A stretch of DNA of 64,000 bases from Melittangium boletus DSM 14713 (GCF_002305855.1 NZ_CP022163.1:2108292-2172291); one strand, 5' to 3'; shown: positions 34,311-43,540, numbered from the stretch's first letter. Translations and numbers: made by a program. The notes: generated by a model from the sequence alone, not told the origin.

Positions 34311-35912
34311 TTGTCCGAGACGGCCGAGTACCAGCCTTTCGATGGGCTTCCGGCCCCGGTGCTGGTGGTCCGTGGCGAGCGCATCATCCACGCCAACCCG
34401 GCACTGCTCACGCTGTTGGGAGTCAGCCGGGGAGAAGTGCTCTCCACGCCCCCGCTGATACTGCTCGCGCGCTTCTCCCTGGATGCGCTGCCCTGGTTGG
34501 AGCCCACCCACGGGCAGGTCCCGGAGGGAGAGGAGTGGCCCCACCAGCACTGGGTGAGCATGCGCGTGGCGGGAGACGAGAAGCGCACCTTTCGCATGTG
34601 CCGGGGCGCGGGACTGCGCCACGAGGACACGGTGTTGATGCTGCTCGACGCCGAGGGGGAGGAGAGCACCCGGAGCCTCACCGAATCGCTCGTGGAGGCC
34701 GCGGGAGAGCTGGTGCACTGCCGCGACGAACAGCTCGTCCTGGAGACCGCGGTCGAGGCGATCCACCGGCACGGCTTCTTCGTGGTGACGCTGCTGCTCA
34801 CCGGCGATCAACTCCAGTACGGGCCCCTGCGGCAGCCCTCCCCCCTCGTGGCCGGCTATGAGCTGCTGTTCGGCCTGCCCTTGCAAGACATCCGCATCCC
34901 CCGCTCCGCCGTGCCACATCTCGAGGAGATCTGGCTGCGGCGCAAGGCGGCCTTCCGGAGCGACTATCCCCGGATGCTCAAGCACTTCCTGAACATGGAG
35001 CCAGCGACACCGATGGATGAGGCGCCCATCATGCGCTCCCTGGACGCGCCCATCTTCATCGAGGGCGAGCCCCACGGAGTCCTCTCCGTGCAAGGCGCGA
35101 CGTTGACGCCCATGAGCGCGGCCACGCTCGAGCTGTTCGCGCGGCAGGTGGGCGGGGCGTTGGAGAACGTGCGCCATCACCAGCGGGCGGAGGCACGGCT
35201 GGCGGAGCTGTCGCGGTTGCAGTCGGAGCTGGTCGCCCAGGAGCGGCTGACGGTGCTGGGCGAGGCCGCGGGCGTGGTGGCCCACGAGGTGCGCAACCCC
35301 CTGGGCGCCATCCTCAACGCGGCGGCGGTGCTCAAGAGGGACAAGCTAGGGCCCGTGGGGCGCAGCGCGGTGGAGATGCTGGAGGAGGAGGCCACGCGGC
35401 TGGACGTGATGGTGAAGGATCTGCTGGACGTGGTGCGGCCCCTGGAGCCCCGCCCCCGGCCGCTGCACCCAGGCGAGCTGGTCCGGCGCACACTGGAGCT
35501 CCTGCGCCAGCGCCACCAGCTGGGCACGCTCCGGGTGAGCATGGACGAAGCGCCGGACCTGCCCACGCTCCAGGGAGACGAGTTCCTGTTGCAGCTCGCC
35601 CTGGAGAACCTGCTGCGCAACGCCGTGCAGGCCTGCCCTCCCGACAGCCAGGTGAAGGTGGGCGTGTGCGCCAGCCCCGAGGGTGTCCTGGTCTCCGTGG
35701 AGGACGAGGGGCCCGGCATCTCCCCGGAGGACGCGCACCGCGTCTTCGAGCCCTTCTTCACCACGCGCTCCACGGGCACCGGCCTGGGACTGGCCGTGGT
35801 GCGGCGCGTGGTGGTGGCCCATGGCGGCACCGTCACCGTGGGCCCGAGGCCCGGAGGCGGCGCGCGCTTCGAGCTGCGGCTGCCCACGACAGAAGCGCAA
35901 GCCCAGGCGTAG
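34311..35912 (+). CDS. NtrB-like sensor histidine kinase with PAS and GAF domains
   Basis: A 533-residue protein; TTG 34311 is preferred because AAGGAG lies 8 bp before. A PAS domain (10-110: PAPVLVVRGERIIHANPALL) is followed by a GAF-like domain (about 135-290, LVLETAVEAIHRHGF to FARQVGGALENV). The HisKA box GVVAHEVRNPLGAILNAAAV has the phospho-His. ATPase boxes: LENLLRNAVQACPP (N), VEDEGPGISPED (G1), FEPFFTTRSTGTGLGLAVVRR (F/G2). No membrane segment, so it senses a cytoplasmic signal. Likely acts on the receiver two genes upstream. Confidence 0.9.
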   Translation: MSETAEYQPFDGLPAPVLVVRGERIIHANPALLTLLGVSRGEVLSTPPLILLARFSLDALPWLEPTHGQVPEGEEWPHQHWVSMRVAGDEKRTFRMCRGAGLRHEDTVLMLLDAEGEESTRSLTESLVEAAGELVHCRDEQLVLETAVEAIHRHGFFVVTLLLTGDQLQYGPLRQPSPLVAGYELLFGLPLQDIRIPRSAVPHLEEIWLRRKAAFRSDYPRMLKHFLNMEPATPMDEAPIMRSLDAPIFIEGEPHGVLSVQGATLTPMSAATLELFARQVGGALENVRHHQRAEARLAELSRLQSELVAQERLTVLGEAAGVVAHEVRNPLGAILNAAAVLKRDKLGPVGRSAVEMLEEEATRLDVMVKDLLDVVRPLEPRPRPLHPGELVRRTLELLRQRHQLGTLRVSMDEAPDLPTLQGDEFLLQLALENLLRNAVQACPPDSQVKVGVCASPEGVLVSVEDEGPGISPEDAHRVFEPFFTTRSTGTGLGLAVVRRVVVAHGGTVTVGPRPGGGARFELRLPTTEAQAQA

Positions 35913-35921
35913 CCGCGAGGC

Positions 35922-37058
35922 TCACGGCAGGGACATCAACAGCAGGCGACAGCGCAGGCCTCCATTGCGCACCGCCAGGCTCCGTGCCTCGGGCAGTTCC
36001 AGCGCGCGGAGGAGCGCCGGGTCCTCGGGAACGAGCAGCGCGGCGCGCCAGCCCGCGAAGGAGCCTCGCAGGGTCCTCCCCAACGCGCGGTAGAGCCCCG
36101 GGAGATCCTCCGACTCCCCCACCCGCTTGCCGTACGGAGGATTGGCCACCACCCACCCGGGAGCGAGTCCCCGGGGGAGCACGAGCGTGCGAACGTCCTG
36201 GCGCTCCAGCGTGAGGGTCACTCCCGCCCGCCGCGCGTTGCGCCGCGCCGTTCCCAGCGAGCCCGCGTTGAGGTCATGGCCCCGCAGCACCGCGCGCGGC
36301 GCGGAGAGGGCCTCCGCTTCCGCCCGGGCCCGCCGGTCCGCCCAGGCCGCCGCGTCGAAGCCAGGGAAGCGCTCGAAGGCGAACGCGCGCGCGAGCCCCG
36401 GCGCCCGCCGCTGGGACATCCACGCCCCCTCGATGAGGAAGGTGCCCGAGCCGCACATCGGGTCCACCAGCGGCGCCACGCCGTCGTAACCGGCCAGCAC
36501 CAGGATGCCCGCGGCGAGCGTCTCGCGCAGGGGCGCCCGGCTCACCTCCTGCCGGTAGCCGCGCCGGTGCAAGGCCTCGCCGCTGGTATCCGCGCTCACC
36601 GTGCAGGTGGTGCCCTCCACCCGCACGAGCAGGGTGAGGCCATCGCCCGCCGCCTCCTCGTCCAGGGCGCCCGCGCGCTCCACCGAGGGCAGTCCCCAGG
36701 CCCGAGCCGCCGCGGCCAGCACCGCGTCCGGCCCGGGAAAGCGCGCGCCATGCAGCGAGACCGAAAGCCTCGGCGCGCCACGGCCATTCCACACCGGGCC
36801 CAGGGGGAGCGCCGCGAGCCCCTTCGTCAGGGCCCCCGCGTCCGGAGCGGGAAAGCGCCCCAGCCGCAGCCACACCCGGCTCGCGGTGCGCAGGCGCAGG
36901 TTCGCCTCCTGGTGCAGCCCGGGCGCCCCCGTGAGTTCCACGCCGCCGTCCACCCGTTGGGGAGACCAGCCGCACGCCTCCGCCTCCTCGGCCAGGGCCG
37001 GCTCCAGGCCAGGCAGCGCCGGGATGAAGACGCATTCCCTCTGTTGGACGTTCGCCAT
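35922..37058 (-). CDS. THUMP-domain RNA methyltransferase (RlmL-like)
   Basis: A 378-residue protein; ATG 37058 was chosen over the in-frame ATG 37070. The N-terminal half reads as a THUMP domain (GLEPALAEEAEACGW to LAALPLGPVW), then the class I methyltransferase: DPMCGSGTFLIEGAWMSQRRAPGLARAFAFERFP (motif I with the typical GSGT), VLRGHDLNAGSLGTARRNA, VVANPPYGKRVG (motif IV N-P-P-Y). The NPPY motif shows N6-adenine or N2-guanine type base methylation, as in RlmL (23S rRNA m2G2445). Divergent from the flavin reductase. Confidence 0.85.
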   Translation of the reverse strand: MANVQQRECVFIPALPGLEPALAEEAEACGWSPQRVDGGVELTGAPGLHQEANLRLRTASRVWLRLGRFPAPDAGALTKGLAALPLGPVWNGRGAPRLSVSLHGARFPGPDAVLAAAARAWGLPSVERAGALDEEAAGDGLTLLVRVEGTTCTVSADTSGEALHRRGYRQEVSRAPLRETLAAGILVLAGYDGVAPLVDPMCGSGTFLIEGAWMSQRRAPGLARAFAFERFPGFDAAAWADRRARAEAEALSAPRAVLRGHDLNAGSLGTARRNARRAGVTLTLERQDVRTLVLPRGLAPGWVVANPPYGKRVGESEDLPGLYRALGRTLRGSFAGWRAALLVPEDPALLRALELPEARSLAVRNGGLRCRLLLMSLP

Positions 37059-37145
37059 CTGAAAAGGCATTGTCCGCGCACGGCGCCCGGCCGCAATGCT
37101 TTCCTCTTCCAGGAAGCGCTCCCGGAGGGCGGAGAGGAGTGGCCC

Positions 37146-38030
37146 TTGAGTGCAGTCGCGACGAACGCCCGCAACCGTCCGCTCGAGTACGAAGTCACGG
37201 TGGCCGGAGTGCGCCGCGAGACGGCCGACACCGTCACCCTGTCGCTGGACTTCGGCCCCGAGCGGCCCGCCTACCGCGCCGGCCAGTTCATCAACCTGGA
37301 TCCGCACCAGTTCCGCGCCCTGGGCCGCACGGCCGCCTGGCTCCAGGACAAGAAGGGGCGCAAGGAGACGGCGCGCTCGTACTCGCTCGCCTCCGCGCCG
37401 CACGAACCCCTCGTCTCCATCACCGTGAAGGACGAGGAGTACATCTCCGGCGTCACCCTCTATCCACCCCTGCTCTCGCCCTACCTCGTCCACGCGCCCC
37501 TGACGGGCTCGCGCCTCCGGGTGCTCGGCTTCATGGGGCATTACGTGCTGCCGGACGACGTGGAGGAGCGCACGGACCACATCGTCCACCTCATCGCCGG
37601 CTCGGGCGCGGTGCCCAACTTCGGCCTCATCAAGGACGCGCTTCACCGGGGCCTGCGCCCGCGCCACACGCTCCTGTGCTCCAACAAGACGTGGGCGGAC
37701 ACGCTCTTCCGCGAGGAGCTGGAAGCGCTCGAGCGCGCCCATCCCGAGCGGCTGCGCGTGCTGCACACGCTCACCCGGGAAACGGACGAGTCGCGCTACG
37801 GCGCCACCGTGCGCAAGGGCCGGGTGGACGAGGCCCTGTTGGAGGAGCTCATCCCGGAGCGCGCCACCTGCCTCGTCTACGTGTGCGGCCCGGCCATCAC
37901 CCCGTGGGATCGGAAGAAATCCCTGGAGACGCGCACCCCCGCCACACCGCGCTTCATGGAGACGGTGCTCGGCCACCTCCACACGCTCGGCGTGGACGAC
38001 AAGCGCATCAAACGGGAGGCGTTCGGGTGA
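37146..38030 (+). CDS. Ferredoxin-NADP-reductase-like FAD/NAD-binding oxidoreductase
   Basis: A 294-residue protein from TTG 37146 (GGAGAGGAG precedes it). FAD-binding RSYSLASAP (R-x-Y-S), NADP-binding GSGAVPNFGLIKDAL, and VYVCGPAITPWDRKK with the Cys-Gly-Pro motif mark the FNR superfamily. There is no plant-type [2Fe-2S] domain, so it presumably feeds a separate ferredoxin or oxygenase. Typical two-domain length. It overlaps the next gene on the opposite strand by 23 bp at their 3' ends. Confidence 0.88.
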   Translation: MSAVATNARNRPLEYEVTVAGVRRETADTVTLSLDFGPERPAYRAGQFINLDPHQFRALGRTAAWLQDKKGRKETARSYSLASAPHEPLVSITVKDEEYISGVTLYPPLLSPYLVHAPLTGSRLRVLGFMGHYVLPDDVEERTDHIVHLIAGSGAVPNFGLIKDALHRGLRPRHTLLCSNKTWADTLFREELEALERAHPERLRVLHTLTRETDESRYGATVRKGRVDEALLEELIPERATCLVYVCGPAITPWDRKKSLETRTPATPRFMETVLGHLHTLGVDDKRIKREAFG

Positions 38031-38982
38031 CCGCCGTCGTGGGCGCGCCGCCCGCGGGCTCCACGCCGAGCAGCCGCGTGAGCTTGGGCCGCACCCCGTA
38101 GGTGGCCAGCAGCGACTCCAGCTTCGCGCGGGCCTGCCGGTTGTCGCGGTGCACGCGCCGGCCGAGGATGAGCTCGTTCTTGAGCGAGTGCTCCCAGCCC
38201 GTCAGCTCCGTCACCGTCACCTGGTAGCCGAAGGCCTCCAGCGTCAGCGCGCGCAGCACGTTGGTGAGGTGGCTGCCGAACTCCCGGCGGTGCCAGGGGT
38301 GCTGGTAGACGAGCGAGAGCGTGGAATCCACCGCCGCCTTGCTCTCCTTGAGCTGCACGGCCAGCTCCGCCTGGCAGCACGGCACCACGGCCACGTGGTC
38401 CGCGCCCTTCTGGACGGCCACCGCCAGGGCGTCATCCGTCGCGGTGTCGCAGGCATGCAGCGCGGTGAGCAGGTGGATGCGCTCGGGCCACACCGCCCCT
38501 TCCAGGTGCGCCGTCTGGAACTCCATCCGCCCGAAGCCAAGCCGCGCCGCGCGCTCCTTCGCCCGCTGGGTCAGCTCCGGCCGCCCCTCGACGTTGAGCA
38601 CGACGCCCCCTTCGGCGTCCTTGAAGAAGAGCTCGTAGAGGATGAAGCCCAGGTACGCGTTGCCACTGCCCGCGTCCACCACCACGGGCGAGGCGTGGCG
38701 GCCCTGGATGTCCTCCAGCGCGGGCCGCAAGAGTCCCACCAGGTGGTTGACCTGCTTGAGCTTGCGCAGCGTGTCCGCGTTGAGGTTGCCCTCGCGCGTG
38801 AGCAGGTGCAGCTCGCGCAGCAGCTCCCGGGATTGCTCCGGCAGGAGCTCGCGCTTGACCTGGGCGCCTTTGACTTGCCGCCTCAGACGGACACCACCTC
38901 GGAGACCTCGGGCACGAGCTCGCGCAGCCGCGTCTCGATGCCCATCTTCAAGGTCGCCGTGGATGAGGGGCAGCCCGCGCAC
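38008..38982 (-). CDS. SAM-dependent methyltransferase (Methyltransf_32-like), start uncertain
   Basis: Starting at GTG 38982 the frame gives 324 residues, but it overlaps the NfuA gene by 100 bp and its first 40 residues (Arg/Ala-rich) look non-homologous. The natural start would be near 38850 (VKRELLPEQSRELLREL), where the codon reads GTC, so no standard start exists there. The core has VVVDAGSGNAYLGFILYELF (motif I), LNVEGRPELTQRAKERA (motif II), TALHACDTATDDALA, and VVPCCQAEL, blocks of the Methyltransf_32/TRM13-like group. Substrate unknown. Overlap of 23 bp with the flavin reductase gene at the 3' end. Confidence 0.75.
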   Translation of the reverse strand: MRGLPLIHGDLEDGHRDAAARARARGLRGGVRLRRQVKGAQVKRELLPEQSRELLRELHLLTREGNLNADTLRKLKQVNHLVGLLRPALEDIQGRHASPVVVDAGSGNAYLGFILYELFFKDAEGGVVLNVEGRPELTQRAKERAARLGFGRMEFQTAHLEGAVWPERIHLLTALHACDTATDDALAVAVQKGADHVAVVPCCQAELAVQLKESKAAVDSTLSLVYQHPWHRREFGSHLTNVLRALTLEAFGYQVTVTELTGWEHSLKNELILGRRVHRDNRQARAKLESLLATYGVRPKLTRLLGVEPAGGAPTTAVTRTPPV

Positions 38983-39446
38983 GAGCCCTTCATGTGCAGG
39001 TAGACGATTCCCTCCTCGAAGCGGTCCAGGGTGATGTCTCCGCCGTCCTGCGCCACCGCCGGGCGGATCTCCGCGTCCAGGATCTCCTGGATGCGCGCCT
39101 CCACCGAGCCACCCGCGCCCGCCGCCTGGGTGCGCGCCGCCGCGATCGCCTCCTCGTTCACCACCGGAAGCCCCGCGCCCAGGTGCTCGTCCAGCGTGGC
39201 CATCACCGCGTCATTCAGCTCGTCCCACTCGCCCTCGTCCCCCTTGGTCACGGTGACGAAGTTGCTGCCCACCATCACCGCCGTCACGCCCTTGATGCCC
39301 ATGAGCTTGAGCGCCAGCGGCGACTTCTCCTCCGCCGCCTGCATGCTCGTGATGCTCACCGCTCCAGACGACACGAGCCGCCGGTCCACCACGTATTTCA
39401 GGGTGCTGGGGTTGGGCGTCCACTCGAGCTGGATGTTCACCGACAT
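38883..39446 (-). CDS. NfuA/NifU-like Fe-S cluster scaffold protein
   Basis: A 187-residue protein from ATG 39446 (GGAG 10 bp before). An N-terminal Nfu_N domain (LEWTPNPSTLKYVVDRRLV, IKGVTAVMVGSNFVTVTK) precedes a C-terminal NifU domain with the cluster motif GSCAGCPSSTATLK (CxxC), DGGDITLDRFEEGIVYLHM and a typical end. Nfu proteins carry [4Fe-4S] clusters to target enzymes. Full length for the family. It lies upstream of a methyltransferase gene on the same strand. Confidence 0.92.
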   Translation of the reverse strand: MSVNIQLEWTPNPSTLKYVVDRRLVSSGAVSITSMQAAEEKSPLALKLMGIKGVTAVMVGSNFVTVTKGDEGEWDELNDAVMATLDEHLGAGLPVVNEEAIAAARTQAAGAGGSVEARIQEILDAEIRPAVAQDGGDITLDRFEEGIVYLHMKGSCAGCPSSTATLKMGIETRLRELVPEVSEVVSV

Positions 39447-39540
39447 GTAGAGATCTCCGTTTCCCCCTCCTCTAAGCCCTTGGCCCCCGCGAGGCAACCG
39501 CCTGTGATGGACGGACCCACTCCCCGCAAGTTCTCTTATC

Positions 39541-39560
39541 CGACAATTATAATTTTACCC
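39541..39560 (+). promoter_or_regulatory. AT-rich promoter-like island before the DUF2378 gene
   Basis: TATAAT lies at 39548-39553 inside the palindrome aattataatt (39545-39554), about 80 bp before the gene start. It is a striking AT patch in GC-rich DNA. No clear -35 box is placed at the right distance, so the call is tentative. Confidence 0.35.
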
Positions 39561-39633
39561 GATTTGGGTGGTAGACCGAGCAGGCGTGCTAAGCTGGGAG
39601 TGCCTAGTAGACGAGCAGCCCGGGAGAGCCGCC

Positions 39634-40203
39634 ATGGAGAGCCCAAGCCTGCGGGTGGGAACCGCCAGCTCGTTCGCGCAGCCGCGCGTCCCCTCCAGTG
39701 TCTTCGAGGGGCTGTTCATCCGGGGGCTGGCGCCTCACGGAGCGCTGGCGCGGGCGTTGGTCGCGGAGGGGTACGACCCCCGCTGCCCCGAAATGGACTA
39801 CCCCATTGGGGTGTGGAAGCGGTGTGTCATCCAGGCCAGGCGCATGGTCTACGGAGAGCTGAACGACGCGGACGCACACCGGCTGCTCGGCCGCAAGCTG
39901 TGCGAGGGCTTCTCGGAAACGCTCGTGGGCCGGGTGGCCGCGGTGGCCCTGCCGATGATTGGCCCGGCGCGGGTGATGGAGCGGCTGCCGCGCTACTTCG
40001 CGATGATGGGCCGGCCGGACATCGAGTTCCAGCTCGTCGTCCTGAACGACCGCGAGCGGCGCGTCTGCATCTCCGATGTGCACAACCGCCCGGAGTTCGT
40101 GGCCGGCTCGATGGAAGTGGCACTGGAGCGGGCCCATGTGCAGCCCATCATCCACGTGGATGACCGCTCCCCGCAGGGCTTCCGCCTCCTCGTCCGCTGG
40201 TAG
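39634..40203 (+). CDS. DUF2378 family protein (TIGR02265 Myxococcus paralogous family)
   Basis: A 189-residue protein from ATG 39634 (GGGAGAG precedes). The family features are present: PSSVFEGLFIRGLAPHG, GYDPRCPEMDYPIGVW, Y-GELNDADAHRLLGRKLCEGFSETLVG, LPRYFAMMGRPDIEFQL, and the end PEFVAGSMEVALERAHVQP. The family occurs in many copies in myxobacteria and has no assigned role; some members lie beside heme-NO or regulatory genes. It appears cytoplasmic. Confidence 0.8.
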   Translation: MESPSLRVGTASSFAQPRVPSSVFEGLFIRGLAPHGALARALVAEGYDPRCPEMDYPIGVWKRCVIQARRMVYGELNDADAHRLLGRKLCEGFSETLVGRVAAVALPMIGPARVMERLPRYFAMMGRPDIEFQLVVLNDRERRVCISDVHNRPEFVAGSMEVALERAHVQPIIHVDDRSPQGFRLLVRW

Positions 40204-40226
40204 CGGTCCGCTGGTAGAAGGAGCCC

Positions 40227-40667
40227 ATGGCCTACCCTCCCCGTCTGGCCCACCTCGCCACGCGTCCCGTGGTGGTGGCCAAGCTCGTGCCCACCTATTC
40301 ACGCGCCCATCACCTCGACGAGGAGGAAGCCGCCCAACGTCTGTCCCACGCGCTCCGCGGCCGGCTGTTGCCCTCGCTGCTGGAAGAGGCGTGGGTGGCC
40401 ATGAAGGCGAAGACGAAGCGGCTCAACGAGGACGGACTCCTGGAGAAGGTGGCCACGACGCTGAAGGATCGGCCCCAGCGCCCCGGACGGGTGGTGGAGG
40501 TGACGGCCGGGTGGAGCGCCTTCCTGGTGCTCGCGGACCTGGAGGCGGGCACCGCCAGCGAGGCCGCGCGCCGGGTGATGGAGTCTCCCGAGGGCCGACA
40601 ACGCGCCCAGGAGGGACTGGTGGAAGTCGGCCGCTTCCTCGCCGCGGAACTCACCCGGGGCCGCTAG
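40227..40667 (+). CDS. Hypothetical protein
   Basis: A 146-residue soluble protein, mainly helical, with no recognised family. The N-terminal part has LAHLATRPVVVAKLVPTYSR, the middle LLPSLLEEAWVAMKAKTKRLNEDG, the end VTAGWSAFLVLADLEAGT and EVGRFLAAELTRGR. ATG at 40227 lies 23 bp after the DUF2378 gene, with AGAAGGAG before it, so the two are probably co-transcribed. Good codon structure supports a real gene. Confidence 0.65.
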   Translation: MAYPPRLAHLATRPVVVAKLVPTYSRAHHLDEEEAAQRLSHALRGRLLPSLLEEAWVAMKAKTKRLNEDGLLEKVATTLKDRPQRPGRVVEVTAGWSAFLVLADLEAGTASEAARRVMESPEGRQRAQEGLVEVGRFLAAELTRGR

Positions 40668-40680
40668 GGGTCCGCGAGGA

Positions 40681-40710
40681 TTGGCGGGCGCGCCCTCCGG
40701 CCGTTATAGG
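40681..40710 (+). promoter_or_regulatory. Candidate sigma-70-like promoter for clpS-clpA
   Basis: ttggcg (40681-40686) and tatagg (40705-40710) with an 18-bp spacer, 132 bp before the clpS start. It matches four of six consensus bases in each box. Sequence-only inference. Confidence 0.35.
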
Positions 40711-40841
40711 CTGCCCCCTGGCCGGGAGCCGACTCCCCCCGGAAGCCCGCCCGGCCTCAGGTGCTCGCCTGGTGCCCGAGCGGCCAGAACAGTTTCGCGA
40801 GCAGGGGGCCCTTCGCGCCTCCTGGTCATTAGAGGAAGCGC

Positions 40842-41168
40842 ATGGCACGAGAGAAGTCCGATCCGGATTCCAACGTCGTCACGGAGACGGTGCCGCAGAA
40901 GAAGCTCAAGCGGCCCACGCTCTACAAGGTGCTCCTACACAACGACAACTACACGACGCGAGACTTCGTGGTGGCCGTCCTCAGGGAGGTCTTCCACAAA
41001 TCGGAGTCGGATGCCGTGCAGATCATGCTGCACGTTCATTACAACGGCCTCGGAGTGGCGGGCGTTTATACGTACGAGGTCGCTGAAACGAAGGTACGCA
41101 CCGTGGAGGCGGCGGCGCGGGAGAATGGCTTCCCGCTGCGTCTCTCGATGGAACCAGAGGAAGGTTGA
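40842..41168 (+). CDS. clpS: ATP-dependent Clp protease adaptor ClpS
   Basis: A 108-residue adaptor. The core PTLYKVLLHNDNYTTRDFVVAVLREVF has the N-D-x-x-T motif that binds N-terminal degrons, followed by MLHVHYNGLGVAGVYTYEVAETKV with the H66-like His. ClpS hands N-end rule substrates to ClpA. The gene is 4 bp upstream of clpA, so the two form an operon. Confidence 0.95.
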   Translation: MAREKSDPDSNVVTETVPQKKLKRPTLYKVLLHNDNYTTRDFVVAVLREVFHKSESDAVQIMLHVHYNGLGVAGVYTYEVAETKVRTVEAAARENGFPLRLSMEPEEG

Positions 41169-41172
41169 GACC

Positions 41173-43482
41173 GTGGCAGGACCGCTGATCGCCAAGGCAT
41201 TGCAGGACAGCTTCCGCACCGCGCTCGAAGAGGCGCGCCGGATGCGTCACGAGTACCTGACGCTCGAGCACTTGTTGCTCGCGCTCACCAAGGACACCCG
41301 CACGCGGGAAGTGCTCAAGAGCTGTGGAGCGCAGGTCAAGCGCCTCCAGGAGCGCCTGGAGTCCTTCCTGGAGGAGACGGTCGAACGCCTGCCCGAGGGG
41401 GTGGACGCCGAACCGCAACAGACCATCGGCGTGGAGCGCGTGCTGCACCGCGCCGCCATGCACGCCCTGTCCGCCGAGCAGAAGTACATCGACGGCGGAG
41501 ACGTGCTCGTCGCGCTCTTCCGCGAGGAGGAGAGCCACGCGCTCTACCTGCTCCAGCAGGAGGGCATCACCCGGTTGGATCTGCTCAACTTCATCTCCCA
41601 CGGCATCTCCAAGGACGGCGAGTCCTCCGGAGAGGGCTCCGCGGAAGGCGCGCCGCGCGGCGTTCCCGCCGGGGATGACGAGGAGGGCGAGGGCGGCACG
41701 CGCAAGAGCCCGCTCGAGGCCTACACCACCAACCTCAACGAGGAGGCGAAGCAGGGCCGGATCGATCCGCTCATCGGTCGGCAGAAGGAGCTGGAGCGCA
41801 CCATCCAGGTGCTCTGCCGGCGCCGCAAGAACAACCCGCTCTACGTGGGCGAGACGGGCGTGGGCAAGACGGCCATCGCGGAGGGACTCGCGCTGCACAT
41901 CCACGAGGGCAAGGTGCCCGAGGTGCTCAAGGGCGCCACCATCTTCTCGCTCGACATGGGCGCGCTGCTGGCGGGCACCAAGTTCCGCGGCCAGTTCGAG
42001 GAGCGGCTCAAGGGCGTGCTCAAGGCGCTCAAGGAGCACCCGGACGCCATCCTCTTCATCGATGAAATCCACACCATCGTCGGCGCGGGGGCCACGAGCG
42101 GCGGCTCCATGGACGCCTCCAACCTGCTCAAGCCGGCGCTCGCCAGCGGCAAGCTGCGCTGCATCGGCTCCACGACGTACCAGGAGTTCAAGGCGTCCTT
42201 CGAGCGGGACCGGGCCCTGTCGCGGCGCTTCCAGAAGATCGAGGTGGGCGAGCCCTCCGTGGAGGACACCCTGCTCATCCTCGAGGGACTCAAGAGCCGC
42301 TACGAGGACCACCACGGCGTGAAGTACGCCGCCGACGCCCTGCGCGCCGCGGCGGAGCTGAGCGCCAAGCACATCAATGACCGGTTCCTGCCGGACAAGG
42401 CCATCGACGTGGTGGACGAGACGGGCGCGGCCGAACGGCTCAAGCCCGAGGGTGAGCGCACCGGCCAGGTGACGGTCACCGACGTGGAGAACGTCATCGC
42501 CAAGATGGCGAAGATCCCCGCCAAGAGCGTCACGGCCAGCGAGGGCGTGCAGCTCAAGAACCTGGAGCCCGAGCTCAAGCGGGTGATTTTCGGCCAGGAC
42601 CCGGCCATCAAGTCCGTGGTGGACGCCATCAAGCTGGCGCGCAGCGGCCTGCGCGCGCCGGAGAAGCCCATCGGCAGCTTCCTCTTCTCCGGACCCACGG
42701 GCGTGGGCAAGACGGAGCTCGCCAAGCAGCTCGCCCAGGTGCTGGGCGTGGAGTTCCTGCGCTTCGACATGAGCGAGTACTCGGAGAAGCACACGGTGAG
42801 CCGGCTCATCGGCGCGCCTCCGGGCTACGTGGGCTTCGATCAGGGAGGCCTGCTCACCGACGCCGTGCGCAAGCACCCCTACGCCGTGCTGGTGCTGGAC
42901 GAGATCGAGAAGGCCCACCCGGACCTCTTCAACATCCTCCTGCAGGTGATGGATCACGCGACGTTGACGGACAACAACGGCCGCAAGGCGGACTTCCGCA
43001 ACATCATCCTCATACTCACCACCAACGCGGGCGCGCGGGAGATGAGCACCAAGTCCATCGGCTTCGGGGACAAGCAGACGACGGTGGACTCGCTGCGCGC
43101 GAAGAAGGCCATCGAGAACACCTTCACCCCCGAGTTCCGCAACCGCCTGGATGGCTGGGTCCTCTTCTCGGGACTGCCGCCGGACATCATCCTCAAGGTG
43201 GTGGACAAGGAAGTGGGCCTGCTCCAGAAGATGCTGGAGGAGAAGCGCGTGAAGCTGGAGCTGACGCCCGCCGCGCGCGCCTGGCTCGCCGAGAACGGGT
43301 ACGACCCCGCCTTCGGGGCGCGGCCCATGGCCCGGCTCGTGGACAACAGCCTCAAGAAGGCGCTCGCCGAGGCGCTGCTCTTCGGGGACCTCAAGGACGG
43401 GGGCACCGCGCGCTTCGACGTGGAGGGCGAGGGCCTCAAGCTCCAGGCCGTCGCCACGCCCAAGCCCGAAGCCGTGGCCTGA
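41173..43482 (+). CDS. clpA: ATP-dependent Clp protease ATP-binding subunit ClpA
   Basis: A 769-residue protein from GTG 41173, behind GGAAGG. The N-domain (ALEEARRMRHEYLTLEHLLLAL, about 10-150) contacts ClpS. First AAA module: GETGVGKTAIAEG, ILFIDEIHTIVGAG. Second: GPTGVGKTELAKQ, VLVLDEIEKAHPDLFN, and arginine finger region FRNRLD. The long linker between N and D1 (GESSGEGSAEGAPRG) is acidic and Gly-rich. No M-domain, so it is ClpA rather than ClpB/ClpC. It unfolds proteins for ClpP. A terminator follows. Confidence 0.95.
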   Translation: MAGPLIAKALQDSFRTALEEARRMRHEYLTLEHLLLALTKDTRTREVLKSCGAQVKRLQERLESFLEETVERLPEGVDAEPQQTIGVERVLHRAAMHALSAEQKYIDGGDVLVALFREEESHALYLLQQEGITRLDLLNFISHGISKDGESSGEGSAEGAPRGVPAGDDEEGEGGTRKSPLEAYTTNLNEEAKQGRIDPLIGRQKELERTIQVLCRRRKNNPLYVGETGVGKTAIAEGLALHIHEGKVPEVLKGATIFSLDMGALLAGTKFRGQFEERLKGVLKALKEHPDAILFIDEIHTIVGAGATSGGSMDASNLLKPALASGKLRCIGSTTYQEFKASFERDRALSRRFQKIEVGEPSVEDTLLILEGLKSRYEDHHGVKYAADALRAAAELSAKHINDRFLPDKAIDVVDETGAAERLKPEGERTGQVTVTDVENVIAKMAKIPAKSVTASEGVQLKNLEPELKRVIFGQDPAIKSVVDAIKLARSGLRAPEKPIGSFLFSGPTGVGKTELAKQLAQVLGVEFLRFDMSEYSEKHTVSRLIGAPPGYVGFDQGGLLTDAVRKHPYAVLVLDEIEKAHPDLFNILLQVMDHATLTDNNGRKADFRNIILILTTNAGAREMSTKSIGFGDKQTTVDSLRAKKAIENTFTPEFRNRLDGWVLFSGLPPDIILKVVDKEVGLLQKMLEEKRVKLELTPAARAWLAENGYDPAFGARPMARLVDNSLKKALAEALLFGDLKDGGTARFDVEGEGLKLQAVATPKPEAVA

Positions 43483-43503
43483 GACGCCAGGACTGGAAAC
43501 GCC

Positions 43504-43540
43504 AAGGGCCAGGCGGAGGGTTTCCCCTCCCCTGGCCCTT
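43504..43540. terminator. Bidirectional hairpin terminator between clpA and the chemoreceptor gene
   Basis: aagggccagg (43504-43513) pairs with cctggccctt (43531-43540); inside, ggaggg and cccctcc pair further around ttt. Lies between convergent genes, so it can serve both strands; the T-run is short on either side. Confidence 0.6.
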
